From NCBI GenBank assembly GCA_905182545.1, contig CAJJBY010000006.1, forward strand, positions 186,001 through 250,000: a stretch of DNA of 64,000 nt, in the 5' to 3' direction. Source of the stretch: an uncultured Candidatus Puniceispirillum sp. (GTDB taxonomy: Bacteria; Pseudomonadota; Alphaproteobacteria; Puniceispirillales; Puniceispirillaceae). The position numbers and the translations under genes were made by a program. Shown piece by piece: positions 26,698-35,699 of this stretch. The notes beneath the pieces were generated by a model. The model made no database searches, was not told the DNA's origin, and saw only the letters and a list, made by a program, of their open reading frames with translations. Position 1 is the stretch's first letter, and every line of letters begins with the position of its first letter.

Positions 26698-26916
26698 ATG
26701 ATGATTTTAAATCAGGAAGTAAAAAAATGGGCAACTGATCTGCATATTTTTTTGCATAAGGCAGAGATGTTTTTGCCAAGCTCGAATTCCGCCGAGGAAT
26801 TTGTTGGAAAGGTCTTTAGTAATTTTGAGGAAAAGCCCCAATTCCTGTCGAACGAAGAAGCCGAAGAAATGCTGCATGAATTGTGGCTGGCCTACAAGGA
26901 TGGTCGCCTGGATTAG
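26698..26916 (+). CDS. small hypothetical protein, 72 aa
   Basis: GAAGGTGT immediately precedes a double ATG (26698 and 26701). The product is acidic and helical (SAEEFVGKVFSNFEEK, SNEEAEEMLHELWLAYKDGRLD) with no signal or membrane segment. No family is recognised. It lies 51 bases after the SulP gene and is convergent with the DUF2805 gene. Confidence 0.55.
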   Translation: MMILNQEVKKWATDLHIFLHKAEMFLPSSNSAEEFVGKVFSNFEEKPQFLSNEEAEEMLHELWLAYKDGRLD

Positions 26917-26953
26917 GCTTTCCAGCTCTTTACCGTTTTCAGATTGGTGTGGG

Positions 26954-27154
26954 CTATTTGTAATGTTCGCGCCGGTCTGAAAATTTGCGAACACGTCGTC
27001 GCCAGGATTCATAGCTACCGCGTTTCAGATTTTGGCGCATGATGCGCTTTACATCATCCGCACTAAGCCCATACAGCTTTTCGATATCGCCAAAACTGGT
27101 ATGGTCTGACAAGGCCATCTCAATCACTTCGTTAATGTCATAATCTTGTGACAA
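26954..27154 (-). CDS. DUF2805/TIGR03643 family protein
   Basis: 66 aa helical protein. INEVIEMALSDHTSFGDIEKLYGLSADDVKRIMRQNLKRGSYESWRRRV follows the family pattern of an acidic first helix, a helix-turn-helix-like middle (FGDIEKLYGLSADDVKRIM) and a basic S-x-x-x-W-R-R-R-V end. Its function is unknown; the layout suggests nucleic-acid binding. Monocistronic as far as can be seen. Confidence 0.85.
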   Translation of the reverse strand: MSQDYDINEVIEMALSDHTSFGDIEKLYGLSADDVKRIMRQNLKRGSYESWRRRVRKFSDRREHYK

Positions 27155-27355
27155 ATCTGTATCCTACGGCCGAGGGTGTCATGCGGTGATGTTTCGGTAT
27201 TGGCAAAATAACATGAAATACCGGCTCATGGCGATAAAAGCGCAAATGTGGTTCTTTCCGACTCGGTCTTGCTTGCCGGTCTGGGCATCAATAGGACGGT
27301 TTGCGAAAAAGATGATCAAACATCCTGCTTAAATCAGTATCTAAATCCTGCAAAA

Positions 27356-28765
27356 TTAACTCTCATAGCGGGTTTTACCACGTTTTGTCGTATCTGTGCT
27401 GAGTTCAGTGAATAATGGTTCATGCGCGCGTTGTGAGCAGTTATGCCTAAGGCATAGATGACAGTTTATGCCTATCTTGCTGAACGCTTCATTGGCTGGC
27501 TTTGGAAAGGCTGATGTATAGATTAATTTGCTTCGCATGTTTGATATCGCAGCCAAGGGATATCGCTAGTCGGCGGTCTTGGGTTTGCATTGAGAAAACA
27601 GGGCGTTCAGTGGTTCGTGCTAGGGTGAAAAATCTTTCCCCATCGGTTAGTTCCACATATTGCGGTAGAATAACTCCGGGCGTCCGAAACGCCGTGTGTA
27701 GGTTCCAAACGGGGCATGATCCTCCATGTTCCGCAATGTTAAAGCTTGTGGCGTTAAAGCGTTTCGTGACATTGCCAGCCTTATCAACCCGCAGAAAGAA
27801 AAAGGGAACTCCCCGTTTGGTCTCGCGCTGCAAGGTGGTCAAACGCTGACAGACCTGTTCGAATGAAACGGCAAAGGCCGAGGCCATTCGGTCAATGTCA
27901 TATTTGCTTTGTTCCGCCATTGCGTGAAAAGCATCATAGGGCATCAACAGAGCCGCCGCAAAATAGTTTGCAAGTTCAACATGACACCGCGCAACAGCGC
28001 GTTGTGATTCGAAATTACTGTCGGATGTGATGTCATTTAAGATATTTTCGGACTCCACAAAACATAGAACATGAGCTAAGCTGAAATGTGCGGTTTTGAT
28101 AATCCAAGGCTTCGGAAAGTTTGACATTGCCAGCCTCAGCATCAAAAATACGAAGTGAATCTCTCATTTTTTCGACAGGCTGTGTCTCAACAATGATGCC
28201 ATGCCTGGTAAAAAGCCGCTGTTGAAGCATGCTTTGCATTTCATATGGCTGGCTTGGCTCTTCTTGTCTAAGCGCTTCGGCTTCTTGTTCGAGAACATCA
28301 AAATAATTGAAATGATCTCGAAAGAAATCGTGAATAATTGCCTCTGGCGAGGCGGTCAGCAATTCCGTTGGCATTCGTTCATTGCCGAATTTCATGATAT
28401 TATCCATTGCCGTGCGATGGCTTTGGTGAAGTTTTAGGAAATTCTGGACAAGAGATGGCGCATGATCGACCGCGGCACGCATTTCATGAAGGTCGGGTTG
28501 TTTTGCCGCAAACAAGGGGTCCTGCATTGCGTTGCGCAGGTCAGAAAGCAGATTTGCGCTTTTGTCCATCACAACATCGCGCCAATCGACGTTGTAGTTA
28601 TCTGCCAAGGCCATCAAAATTGAAACCGACAGGCTACGTTGGTTTTTCTCCAGAAGGTTAATATAGGCGGCACTCACCCCAAGCACGTCGCCCCATTTCA
28701 GCCTGTGTCTGGCCTCTTTCCCGCCGAAGCTGGCGTAATTGCGTTCCAATAAATGTTTTTTGCAT
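27356..28765 (-). CDS. ScfR-type XRE regulator with ImmA/DUF2083-like region (three frameshifts)
   Basis: Four frame segments join into one protein of about 468 residues. It starts MQKTFIGTQLRQLRRERGQ at 28765, then LGVSAAYINLLEKNQRSLS (XRE HTH recognition helix), a middle region, then AHVLCFVES ... RCHVELANYFAAALLMPYDAF (degenerate ImmA-like helix), and ends with INCHLCLRHNCSQRAHEPLF, a cysteine-rich tail typical of short-chain-fatty-acyl-CoA regulators. Extra bases are inferred near 28685, 28077 and 27527, all +1. Relatives sense acyl-CoAs and control propionate or glyoxylate metabolism. It is divergent from the aminotransferase gene. Three lesions in one gene make a true pseudogene more likely here than for gyrA. 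Confidence 0.8.
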
Positions 28766-28789
28766 GGTTTTATAGCTCTATTCAGCTTA

Positions 28790-28821
28790 TTAACAAATTA
28801 ACAAAAAAGATGATTTGTTAA
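28790..28821. promoter_or_regulatory. probable operator: two direct and one inverted TTAACAAA half-sites
   Basis: In the 141-base gap between the divergent regulator and aminotransferase genes, TTAACAAA occurs twice in tandem (28790-28797 and 28798-28805) and once inverted as TTTGTTAA (28814-28821). The site lies 25 bases upstream of the regulator's start codon and about 85 bases upstream of the aminotransferase. An autoregulatory site that also controls the neighbour would be expected here; binding by this particular protein is inference. Confidence 0.5.
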
Positions 28822-28906
28822 ATAAACACATACACAATAACACCATTTTTCGTGATATTAAATCAATTTTGTTGAACGTAATAACCTTAATGTCACGGAG
28901 GAAGTT

Positions 28907-30097
28907 ATGATTGGCTACAAAACACTGGCTATACCTGGCCCGACAAACATGCCCTACGAAGTGCAGCGAGCAATGGAAGTGCCGCTCGAAGACCATCGCG
29001 CCCCTGATTTGCCAGATTTTACGCTACCACTTTTCGCTGATTTGAAAACGATCTTTCGGACTGAAACTGGACGCGTTTTCGTTTTCCCTGGTTCTGGAAC
29101 AGGCGGCTGGGAAGCTGCGATCAGCAATCTTTTATCTCCTGGCGATAAAGTTTTAACTTCTTCATTTGGCCAATTTTCAACGCTATGGGTTACCATGTGT
29201 CGAGATTTTGGGTTGGATGTACAGAATTTTGATGTCACATGGGGTGAGGGCACTCCGCTGGAAGATTATCATTCCGCACTCTCGAATGACAAAGCTCACT
29301 CGATAAAGGCAGTTCTCGTCTGCCACAATGAAACCGCAACGGGGGTTACAAGTGATCCTAGCGCTGTTCGTAAGATATTGGACGATCTTGGCCATCCAGC
29401 ACTGCTTTTTGTTGATGGGGTTAGCTCGGTTGGAAGTCTTGATTTCCAGATGGAGGAGTGGGGTGTTGATGTTGCAGTGTCAGGGTCGCAAAAGGGCTTT
29501 ATGATGCCAACAGGACTTTGCATTGTAGGGGTTAGTCTCAAGGCTTTAGCTGTATGCTCGACATCAAGTTTTCCTACAGGTTATTTCAGTTTTCAAGACA
29601 TGATAACAACTAATGATCAAGGCTATTTCCCTTACACGCCAGCGGTAACGCTTCTGCGCGGGTTGCGGGCTTCAATTGACATGTTGCACAACGAAGGATT
29701 GTCAAACGTCGTTTTGCGCCACAACCGATTAGCATCGGGTGTTCGTGCTGCGGTTGATGCTTGGGGGCTTCAAAATTGCGCAGTTGCACCAAAATGGCAT
29801 TCGGATACGGTGACAGCGATCGTTGTTCCAGAAAAACATGATGCCAATGATGTTATCAAGGCGGCTTATCACAATTATGGCGTTTCGCTTGGCGGCGGTC
29901 TTGGAAAAGTGGCCGGCAAAGTCTTCCGCATCGGTCATTTGGGTTGGCTAAATGAAACAATGGTTTTGCGCGTATTGGGCGGCGTTGAAATGGCGATGCG
30001 CGACGCAGGCATTCCGTTCCAAGCTGGCTCAGGTGTTGGCGCTGCGGTGGAGTATTACACTGATACCCGCCAAGCTCTCAGTGTGGCGGCTGAATAG
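28907..30097 (+). CDS. class V aminotransferase (serine/aspartate-glyoxylate type)
   Basis: 396 aa PLP enzyme. AIPGPTNMP opens the fold, PGSGTGGWEAAISNLL binds the cofactor phosphate side, FVDGVSSVGSLDF carries the PLP aspartate, and the Schiff-base lysine is K196 in VSGSQKGFMMPTG. GLGKVAGKVFRIGHLGWLNE supplies the carboxylate-binding arginine. The family transfers amino groups from serine, alanine or aspartate to glyoxylate, and includes BhcA of the beta-hydroxyaspartate cycle. No bhcB, bhcC, bhcD or serine-cycle genes are adjacent, so the donor is open. A GGAGGAAG ribosome-binding site precedes the ATG. Confidence 0.9.
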   Translation: MIGYKTLAIPGPTNMPYEVQRAMEVPLEDHRAPDLPDFTLPLFADLKTIFRTETGRVFVFPGSGTGGWEAAISNLLSPGDKVLTSSFGQFSTLWVTMCRDFGLDVQNFDVTWGEGTPLEDYHSALSNDKAHSIKAVLVCHNETATGVTSDPSAVRKILDDLGHPALLFVDGVSSVGSLDFQMEEWGVDVAVSGSQKGFMMPTGLCIVGVSLKALAVCSTSSFPTGYFSFQDMITTNDQGYFPYTPAVTLLRGLRASIDMLHNEGLSNVVLRHNRLASGVRAAVDAWGLQNCAVAPKWHSDTVTAIVVPEKHDANDVIKAAYHNYGVSLGGGLGKVAGKVFRIGHLGWLNETMVLRVLGGVEMAMRDAGIPFQAGSGVGAAVEYYTDTRQALSVAAE

Positions 30098-30122
30098 ACT
30101 CATATATGAAGCGTAAATAATC

Positions 30123-30181
30123 AAAGGGCTGGGCATGGCTGGTCAGGTTTTATATCCTGAAAAGCCTTGCTCCAGCCCTTT
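30123..30181 (+). terminator. large nested hairpin, probable terminator
   Basis: An outer 10-bp perfect stem (AAAGGGCTGG at 30123-30132 with CCAGCCCTTT at 30172-30181) encloses GGCT/AGCC (30137-30140, 30163-30166) and TCAGG/CCTGA (30143-30147, 30156-30160). The right arm runs into TTTTCTACT. It follows the aminotransferase stop by 26 bases and lies before the convergent gene that ends at 30240, so it may serve both strands. Confidence 0.7.
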
Positions 30182-30239
30182 TCTACTGGGTGGACGCCAG
30201 CACGCGCCTGCGGATAAAAAGCCGAATGCGAATTCGCTT

Positions 30240-30965
30240 TCAAGACGCGTTGATTAACTCCAGCTTCACGTTGTCTTTGGCGTCAAGCGCGGTTATCAGC
30301 GTTGTGGTGTAAACGATTGTATGATCGCATAAATCATATCGACGGCTTAGCTTTTCGCGAGTGGCTTTTTCTTCCATTGTTTTTGGTATTTTGGATCTCT
30401 CCCACATTGATAAATTGGGTCTTCGGGTAAGCAGAAGGGTTGATACGCTATCTTTGTCAATCAGTTTTTGCTGCCAAAGTCCAATCACTTGAGAGTCAAA
30501 GCTGCTTTCAAAAGATGGCCAAGCCTCCTCGCAAAGCTGTAAAAATTTGTCGTAATTCTCTTTAGGGGTCTCAAACCAGCGAAATGCATAATTTCCTTGC
30601 TTAACCGGTAGTTCGCTCGTTTTTGGGCGTAATGTTGGGGCAAGAAGCTTTGTTGTGTGGCTTTTTATGAATTTCAAACCGCTAAGAATATCGTCTGATC
30701 TTAATGAGGCGGTTTTTATATCTGGCCAAACAGAAATCATTGTTAAAACATCTCGTGGAAGACCAATTTGGCTTCGCCAGATCCCATAGAGAAAAGCGTG
30801 CCCATCAGAGTTTTTGAAATAGCTAGAATTTTGAATCTGTTCGGCAACGTCTGACCAATGTCGTGGTGCGCAGCTAACCTCATGATGAACGTAAATTGGG
30901 GACATGGCTGCATCAACTCCAATGGCATTGGGCATCATAAAAGTTCTCTTCATTGCCTCAATCAA
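30240..30965 (-). CDS. uncharacterised protein, NIPSNAP-like
   Basis: 241 aa without signal peptide or membrane segments. Two halves of similar pattern are visible: YVHHEVSCAPRHWSDVAEQI ... HAFLYGIWRSQIGLPRDVLTMISVWPD, and NYAFRWFETPKENYDKFLQLCEEAWPSFE ... GLWQQKL then STLLLTRRPNLSMWERS. The alternating strand, helix, G-[IL]-W and WPD/W pattern resembles dimeric alpha-beta-barrel NIPSNAP proteins. Assignment is tentative and no reaction can be given. Confidence 0.5.
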   Translation of the reverse strand: MIEAMKRTFMMPNAIGVDAAMSPIYVHHEVSCAPRHWSDVAEQIQNSSYFKNSDGHAFLYGIWRSQIGLPRDVLTMISVWPDIKTASLRSDDILSGLKFIKSHTTKLLAPTLRPKTSELPVKQGNYAFRWFETPKENYDKFLQLCEEAWPSFESSFDSQVIGLWQQKLIDKDSVSTLLLTRRPNLSMWERSKIPKTMEEKATREKLSRRYDLCDHTIVYTTTLITALDAKDNVKLELINAS

Positions 30966-30990
30966 TCGAAACCGACATCATGAATGTGGG

Positions 30991-31431
30991 TTAAATCTTA
31001 TTGCCATTCATGCTGGATAATAAGTAATCATCTGCCGTTTCCTTTAGGAATTTTGCAGACATTGCCTCGCAAGCGCGTTTGCCGGGATTGGTTGAAAGTT
31101 CCAATGTTGTGCGGTTGAGCTGATAGCGCGTGTTTGAAAAGCCTTCTCGGTCGAGCCAAGAAATTGAATTTGCGCTGATCTCGGTTTTAAGGGTTTTGCT
31201 CAAACGGATATGATTTGTCTCAAATCTCAGACGGGATACGCTTTGGCGATCTTCAGCGAACAAAAAGAATAAAGGTTCTTCGTTATCTTTTGACTCGATG
31301 GTTTTGCAGAGGATTCCAATGCCATTCTCGAATGGTTCAAATGTATTGCTATTGACTGATTGCATCCCCGCAAAAAAGATCAATGCGATCTCAAAAGCAC
31401 AGACAGAAAATAGGGTAAGTTTGCGGATCAT
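30991..31431 (-). CDS. hypothetical secreted protein
   Basis: 146 aa. A signal-peptide-like start (MIRKLTLFSVCAFEIALIFFAGMQSVNS) precedes a ~115-residue domain with few recognisable motifs; single cysteines occur in ILCKTIE and RACEAM and could form one disulfide. No family recognised. It lies 25 bases upstream of the NIPSNAP-like gene on the same strand and may share its transcript. Confidence 0.55.
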   Translation of the reverse strand: MIRKLTLFSVCAFEIALIFFAGMQSVNSNTFEPFENGIGILCKTIESKDNEEPLFFLFAEDRQSVSRLRFETNHIRLSKTLKTEISANSISWLDREGFSNTRYQLNRTTLELSTNPGKRACEAMSAKFLKETADDYLLSSMNGNKI

Positions 31432-31560
31432 TTGATTGCACCTAAGTTCGAAGATCTTTTAGTCTGCCGAGTAATAAAATCAAAGTCCAGACGTCTAGTT
31501 AATGCGATTAGGCGTGAGTGATGAATGCCGAAAGCGGTCCGTAAAAAATATTGATTTTGA

Positions 31561-32373
31561 TCAAGCGTAAACGCTCACAAGAAGTTGCAAACCAACAACA
31601 CCCAAAACAAGATGTAACAAAAGATAGAATTGCTGATCAGTCATCAAATCACTTATTTTGCGCCCCAGAATTACCCCAATAGGAATAGCTGGCAAAAGCA
31701 ATAGCGAGATAATGAGGCTCGATTTAGACAAAATATCAAGTTCCCAATAAAGCGGGACTTTGGTGAGGTTCAATATAAAGAAAAACGCACCCGCTGAGCC
31801 GATAAAAACAGTCCGTGGCACCTTGCAAGATAATAGAAATATCTGCAAAGGGATGCCGCCTGAAACTGAAATAAAGCTGGCAATGCCTGAAAGTGTGCAC
31901 CAAAAACCGCCCCAGCTCCAAAGCGCGATTGGCCTGTTTTGCAAAGGTGGGATGGGGACAAGGTCTACTTTGACGGGCAGAAAACGTTTTTTGAAATATA
32001 AAAAAGCTGTCAACACCGACATGCTGCCAATAAAGGTGACAAGCGCAGCGTTAGATATGTAATCGAAAAAATACCAGCCAAGACCATGCCCCAATAAACC
32101 AAAAATCAACATGATAATGAGCAACTTATAATTGATTTTATTTTTTGAAAAAAACACCACCCAGATATCAATAATCAATAAAATTGGCAGCGTGACGGCC
32201 AACGCAACGCGTGGCGATGTAACAAGTATAAGCAAGGGAACGCCCAGTGCGACGGCGCCACCAAAGCCGGATTTTGAAACCGCAGTGATAAGCACCGCAA
32301 TAAAACCAATAGCGTAAAACAGGAAAGGCGTGACAACGCCAACCGCGCCAAATAAATCTGTGAAATAGTTCAA
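31561..32373 (-). CDS. TauE/SafE family membrane transporter
   Basis: 270 aa with about eight membrane segments. SKSGFGGAVALGVPLLIL near residue 35 is the first-repeat signature and SFISVSGGIPLQIFLL near 165 the second. TauE/SafE members export sulfite, sulfoacetate or other sulfur or organic anions. Two TauD-type dioxygenases lie 1-2 kb to the right, so a role with organosulfur substrates is possible but not shown. Confidence 0.87.
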   Translation of the reverse strand: MNYFTDLFGAVGVVTPFLFYAIGFIAVLITAVSKSGFGGAVALGVPLLILVTSPRVALAVTLPILLIIDIWVVFFSKNKINYKLLIIMLIFGLLGHGLGWYFFDYISNAALVTFIGSMSVLTAFLYFKKRFLPVKVDLVPIPPLQNRPIALWSWGGFWCTLSGIASFISVSGGIPLQIFLLSCKVPRTVFIGSAGAFFFILNLTKVPLYWELDILSKSSLIISLLLLPAIPIGVILGRKISDLMTDQQFYLLLHLVLGVVGLQLLVSVYA

Positions 32374-32590
32374 GCTATTGTTCCGTCCTAATTTGAGGCT
32401 GCCTAGACTTTAGCCACATTGTCTTACTTGGCAAGGTCTAACCAAGCTGTCATTTATGGGCTTGCCAAGCATCTATTCAAAAAATATCTAAAATATGATT
32501 TTTTGATGAAAAAACTTTGTTTCTTAGAATCTTAAACCGCATCATCGCTTGTTTTGAAAGAGAATTACCAAGCGGAGGTTTTTCCCTTTC

Positions 32591-33142
32591 TTGTTGGGGT
32601 TTTTCAGTGATGGTAAGATTGTGCTAGGCTTTTATCGTGATGTTAAAGGGAATGTGGTTGCAATGAATATCTTAGCCAAAATTGGACTGAGTGATGGATT
32701 TGGCGTGGATGTTTCTGCGTTTGGCGATCTAAAGCTAAAAGTTAGTCTGGAAGATGTCCCGTTTGACAAACTTAAAGCTCTATCAAACCCAAATGATCCC
32801 TTGGATACATTGGAAACCCTTACCGAACTTAATAAAACCGTTTCCTTTAAAGGCGCTTCGATTCATTATGTCGATGGAATACTGGCGGATAAAATATTTG
32901 AACAAGCGCCGCCAACGAGCTAGTTGAATGCAATCCTCCGTCAACAATTAACCTTTTTTCTGAATGCTTATCCAGCTGAGCGCGAGCAGATACTTGATGC
33001 TGTTGCTGGTTTTCTTAAGGGCAAAAATGCCTTTTTGATGAAACTGGAGGCAAGCACACCAATTCCGGTTAAAGATTTGCTGAACAAATTTACATCAGGT
33101 CAGATCAACAGGGATTTGGCGGTTACCGTAATTGGCAGTTAA
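32591..33142 (+). pseudogene. hypothetical gene split by an in-frame TAG
   Basis: Two open stretches lie in one frame, separated only by a TAG at 32921-32923: the first (110 aa) contains FGDLKLKVSLEDVPFDKLKAL and a KTVSFKGASIHYVDGILADKIFEQA segment, the second (72 aa) continues LNAILRQQLTFFLNAYPAEREQ and ends FTSGQINRDLAVTVIGS. Together they read as the C-terminal part of one protein. GGAGG at 32574-32578 is 12 bases before the TTG at 32591, so the first part could be translated. No family recognised. It is best seen as a truncated, interrupted remnant. Confidence 0.5.
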
Positions 33143-33205
33143 AGCCTTATGAATAGTCACCAATAGTTAAGGTGGTAATCAATCGACGCTGATATAAGAT
33201 AAGGA

Positions 33206-33217
33206 AAATGGCGGAGA
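33206..33217. repeat. 12-bp copy of the tRNA-Ser 3' end (possible att remnant)
   Basis: AAATGGCGGAGA here is identical to 37884-37895, which covers the CCA end and last acceptor bases of the tRNA-Ser gene. Similarity stops at the next base. The two copies are in the same orientation and bracket 4.7 kb of AT-rich accessory genes, the arrangement left by tRNA-targeting integrative elements. No integrase remains. Twelve bases is short for an attachment core, so chance is possible. Confidence 0.35.
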
Positions 33218-33330
33218 CGGTGTCTGCTCCAAAAGATTCAAGTTATTGATTATAATCCATTTGTAAGACGATAGAGAATCTTACTCCACATTCTACCCCA
33301 CACTAATGTTAGGGTTATTGGGCCGCTTTG

Positions 33331-34158
33331 CTACACGGGGATTTCACCCTGCGCAGTGCATCGGTGGAGTTTTCTTGGCATGTCTTCGGTGTAATCGCGG
33401 ACAGCGTAGTGCATCGTCCGACGATTATCCCAAACTAAGACATCTCCCACACGCCACTGATGGCGGTAGATATTCTCCGGTTGGGTTGAAACCCTGTTCA
33501 TGTAGTTTAACATCCAAGATCCTTCTTCTGCACTGACATTTTCAATTTCAGTGGTGAAGTGTGGATTAACAAATATAGCTTGTTGGTTTGTGCCACTGGG
33601 TAATCTTACGATGGGATGTGATTGTGGCGGCTTTATCTCAGACTTATTTATTGGCCTTGCATCAGAAGTGCTGGCAATGCTTCTTTGGAAAGTTGCCATT
33701 CCACTATGGAGTGCTCTCATGCCGTGGATCATTTCCTTCATATTATCTGAGAGATTCTTGTATGCATTGACCATATTACAAAGCATCGTGTCACCGTGGC
33801 CTTCCGGTATAATAAGTGAGTGTAAAATAGTTGCTGACGGTGGTTGTTCTGAATGAGAGATATCAGAGTGCCAATAATCATTTGGCGCACCTGGGCGCCC
33901 AGGCTGGTTTTCCAGTATCAGAACTTCAGGTAACCCCTTGACACTCGCGCGCGTCTTCAGTGGGTGCGAATTAACTGGACCAAAAAATTCAGAAAAGGCA
34001 ACTTGCGTGTCAGGGCTTAAATTCTGGTCTCTGAATAAAAGTACAAGATTGTCATTGTACAGTTCTAGAATGTCGACTTTTGTTTCGTTGTTTATTTTGT
34101 TCAGATCAATGTCGCAGATTTCAATTCCTAAGGCTCCATTTATACATTTTGTTTTCAT
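33331..34158 (-). CDS. TauD/TfdA family 2-oxoglutarate dioxygenase (1)
   Basis: 275 aa from the ATG at 34158, where the upstream codons AAGAGGC act as a Shine-Dalgarno; the ATG at 34176 lacks one. Iron ligands are H97 and D99 in DYWHSDISH and the distal histidine in RRTMHYAVRDY; the 2-oxoglutarate-binding arginine is in PRKLHRCTAQG. VLLFRDQNLSPDTQVAFSEFFG and HPIVR also fit the taurine dioxygenase group. It hydroxylates an unknown small substrate; sulfonates, phenoxyacids and related compounds are known for relatives. Divergent from the second dioxygenase gene. Confidence 0.88.
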   Translation of the reverse strand: MKTKCINGALGIEICDIDLNKINNETKVDILELYNDNLVLLFRDQNLSPDTQVAFSEFFGPVNSHPLKTRASVKGLPEVLILENQPGRPGAPNDYWHSDISHSEQPPSATILHSLIIPEGHGDTMLCNMVNAYKNLSDNMKEMIHGMRALHSGMATFQRSIASTSDARPINKSEIKPPQSHPIVRLPSGTNQQAIFVNPHFTTEIENVSAEEGSWMLNYMNRVSTQPENIYRHQWRVGDVLVWDNRRTMHYAVRDYTEDMPRKLHRCTAQGEIPV

Positions 34159-34451
34159 CAATTGCCTCTTCATCAACGCTGCCGTTGCGTATCTAATGTG
34201 TGCAATTGTAATACTGAATGATTTTTCAACAAAATGTCAAAGCTTTACCTTCACGTCGTATCCCACATTTTAACGCACATTAAAATTGGGTTTACTGAAG
34301 CTATTTTCTGTTTCAGACTATTTTTGCCAGAGGGAGTGGATCGGATCTTGAGTCTTAGCCAACAGACCTTTGATGGGTTGTTGGACTCAGGGCGCAGTGA
34401 TACGATTTTGTACGAACGGTTCATTTGGTCGATGTTTTGAGGTCAATTCTG

Positions 34452-35495
34452 ATGCTGCCAGAACATATTAACATCCCCGCTGCATGGTTAGGTGCAGATC
34501 TGGCAAACAAATCTGATATTTGGCATTACAAGCTTCAAGATGAAGAAATTGGCGAGTTAATCACAGCCGCGAACAAATTTTGTGCATCTGGAGAAGAATT
34601 GGGGAAGATTAACCCACAAAACTTTGTATTAGATAAATTTGCTTTCAGGCTCTCTGAACTCCAAGAGGAGCTTAGAACAGGAATTGGATTTAAACTTATT
34701 TCTGGGTTGCCGGTGGACCAGTTGACTCCTGAAATATACTCTACAGTTTTTTGTGGCTTGGGTAGCTTCCTGGGTAAGGCGAGGTCTCAGAATGCTGCTG
34801 GACACCTGTTAGGTCATGTTCGAGATACTGGGGCGAGTGCCAAAGACCCATCCGTCAGAATATATCAAACCTCTGCGCGTCAAACCTTTCATACAGACCG
34901 TTCAGATGTCGTTGGTCTATTGTGCATCAGAGAGGCTAAAGAAGGAGGCGACTCATTATTGGCTTCTAGCGTGACTGCATTCAACGAAGTAATGAAGAAG
35001 TCGCCAAGCTTGGCTGAAGAACTGATGCGGCCGGTAGCATATGATCGCCGTGGAGAGATACCGACTGGTCAAAAACCTTATATGACGATACCGGTTGTTA
35101 ATTGGTACAAGGGAAAACTCACCTGCATATACCAAAGGGAATACATCATATCTGCCCAACGATATGAAGATGCGCCAAAGCTGACAAAATCACAAATTGA
35201 AGCTTTTGACCTTTTTGATGAGGTTTTGAATGACGACAAAATAAACCTCAAAATGAGGTTAAGACCTGGTGACATGCAGTTTGTTTACAATCACAGCCTT
35301 TTTCATGATCGAACCGGTTTTGTCGATTGGCCCGAGCCTGAAAAAACACGGCATCTTTTGCGCCTTTGGATCTCGTTGCCTGGCGACAGAGAATTACCGC
35401 CAACCTTTTCACAAGCTTATGGAAACCTTGATGTAGGTGATCGTGGCGGTGTCGTGACCAAAGAGACAATTCTCCACGCCCCATTAGATGCCTAA
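34452..35495 (+). CDS. TauD/TfdA family dioxygenase (2)
   Basis: 347 aa from the ATG at 34452 (GAGGT 10 bases upstream); a TTG at 34425 is a weaker option. It belongs to a different subgroup from its divergent neighbour: the metal pair is H147 and D149 in QTFHTDRSDVVGLLC, the distal histidine is in YNHSLFHDRTGF, and the arginine is in RHLLRLWISLPG. The order IYQTSARQTFHTDRSD resembles TauD-like proteins acting on larger, often amino-acid-derived substrates. The substrate is unknown. Confidence 0.85.
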   Translation: MLPEHINIPAAWLGADLANKSDIWHYKLQDEEIGELITAANKFCASGEELGKINPQNFVLDKFAFRLSELQEELRTGIGFKLISGLPVDQLTPEIYSTVFCGLGSFLGKARSQNAAGHLLGHVRDTGASAKDPSVRIYQTSARQTFHTDRSDVVGLLCIREAKEGGDSLLASSVTAFNEVMKKSPSLAEELMRPVAYDRRGEIPTGQKPYMTIPVVNWYKGKLTCIYQREYIISAQRYEDAPKLTKSQIEAFDLFDEVLNDDKINLKMRLRPGDMQFVYNHSLFHDRTGFVDWPEPEKTRHLLRLWISLPGDRELPPTFSQAYGNLDVGDRGGVVTKETILHAPLDA

Positions 35496-35620
35496 TGATA
35501 ACATGCTTAGCTAGACCCCGCTCTGTTGTCACCGGGCAATACTTAAAAATGGGCGCTGCTGCATACACGGCGGTTCCAGTGCCGGTCCGCGCACCTTAGA
35601 AGGGCGCTTCGTAATTGCTG

Positions 35621-35641
35621 CCGCGCAATTTAAGCGCGCGG
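35621..35641 (+). ncRNA. GC-rich hairpin in the leader of the AT-hook-like gene
   Basis: The stretch 35496-35699 has no convincing gene. It contains CCGCGC (35621-35626) pairing with GCGCGG (35636-35641) across an AATTTAAGC loop, in an otherwise GC-rich patch that contrasts with the AT-rich genes around it. It may belong to a structured 5' leader with the hairpins at 35723 and 35769. A minus-strand frame across 35529-35729 is not convincing as a protein. Confidence 0.25.
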
Positions 35642-35699
35642 GAGGTCTTAGGTTTTTGTGGTGGCTGAGAGGGTGAAAAATGCTAAAGGAGGGGCAATC

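Noticed and set aside
28907-30097. Membership in a beta-hydroxyaspartate cycle operon
   Set aside because: None of the partner genes bhcB, bhcC or bhcD is adjacent, so the class V aminotransferase cannot be called BhcA.
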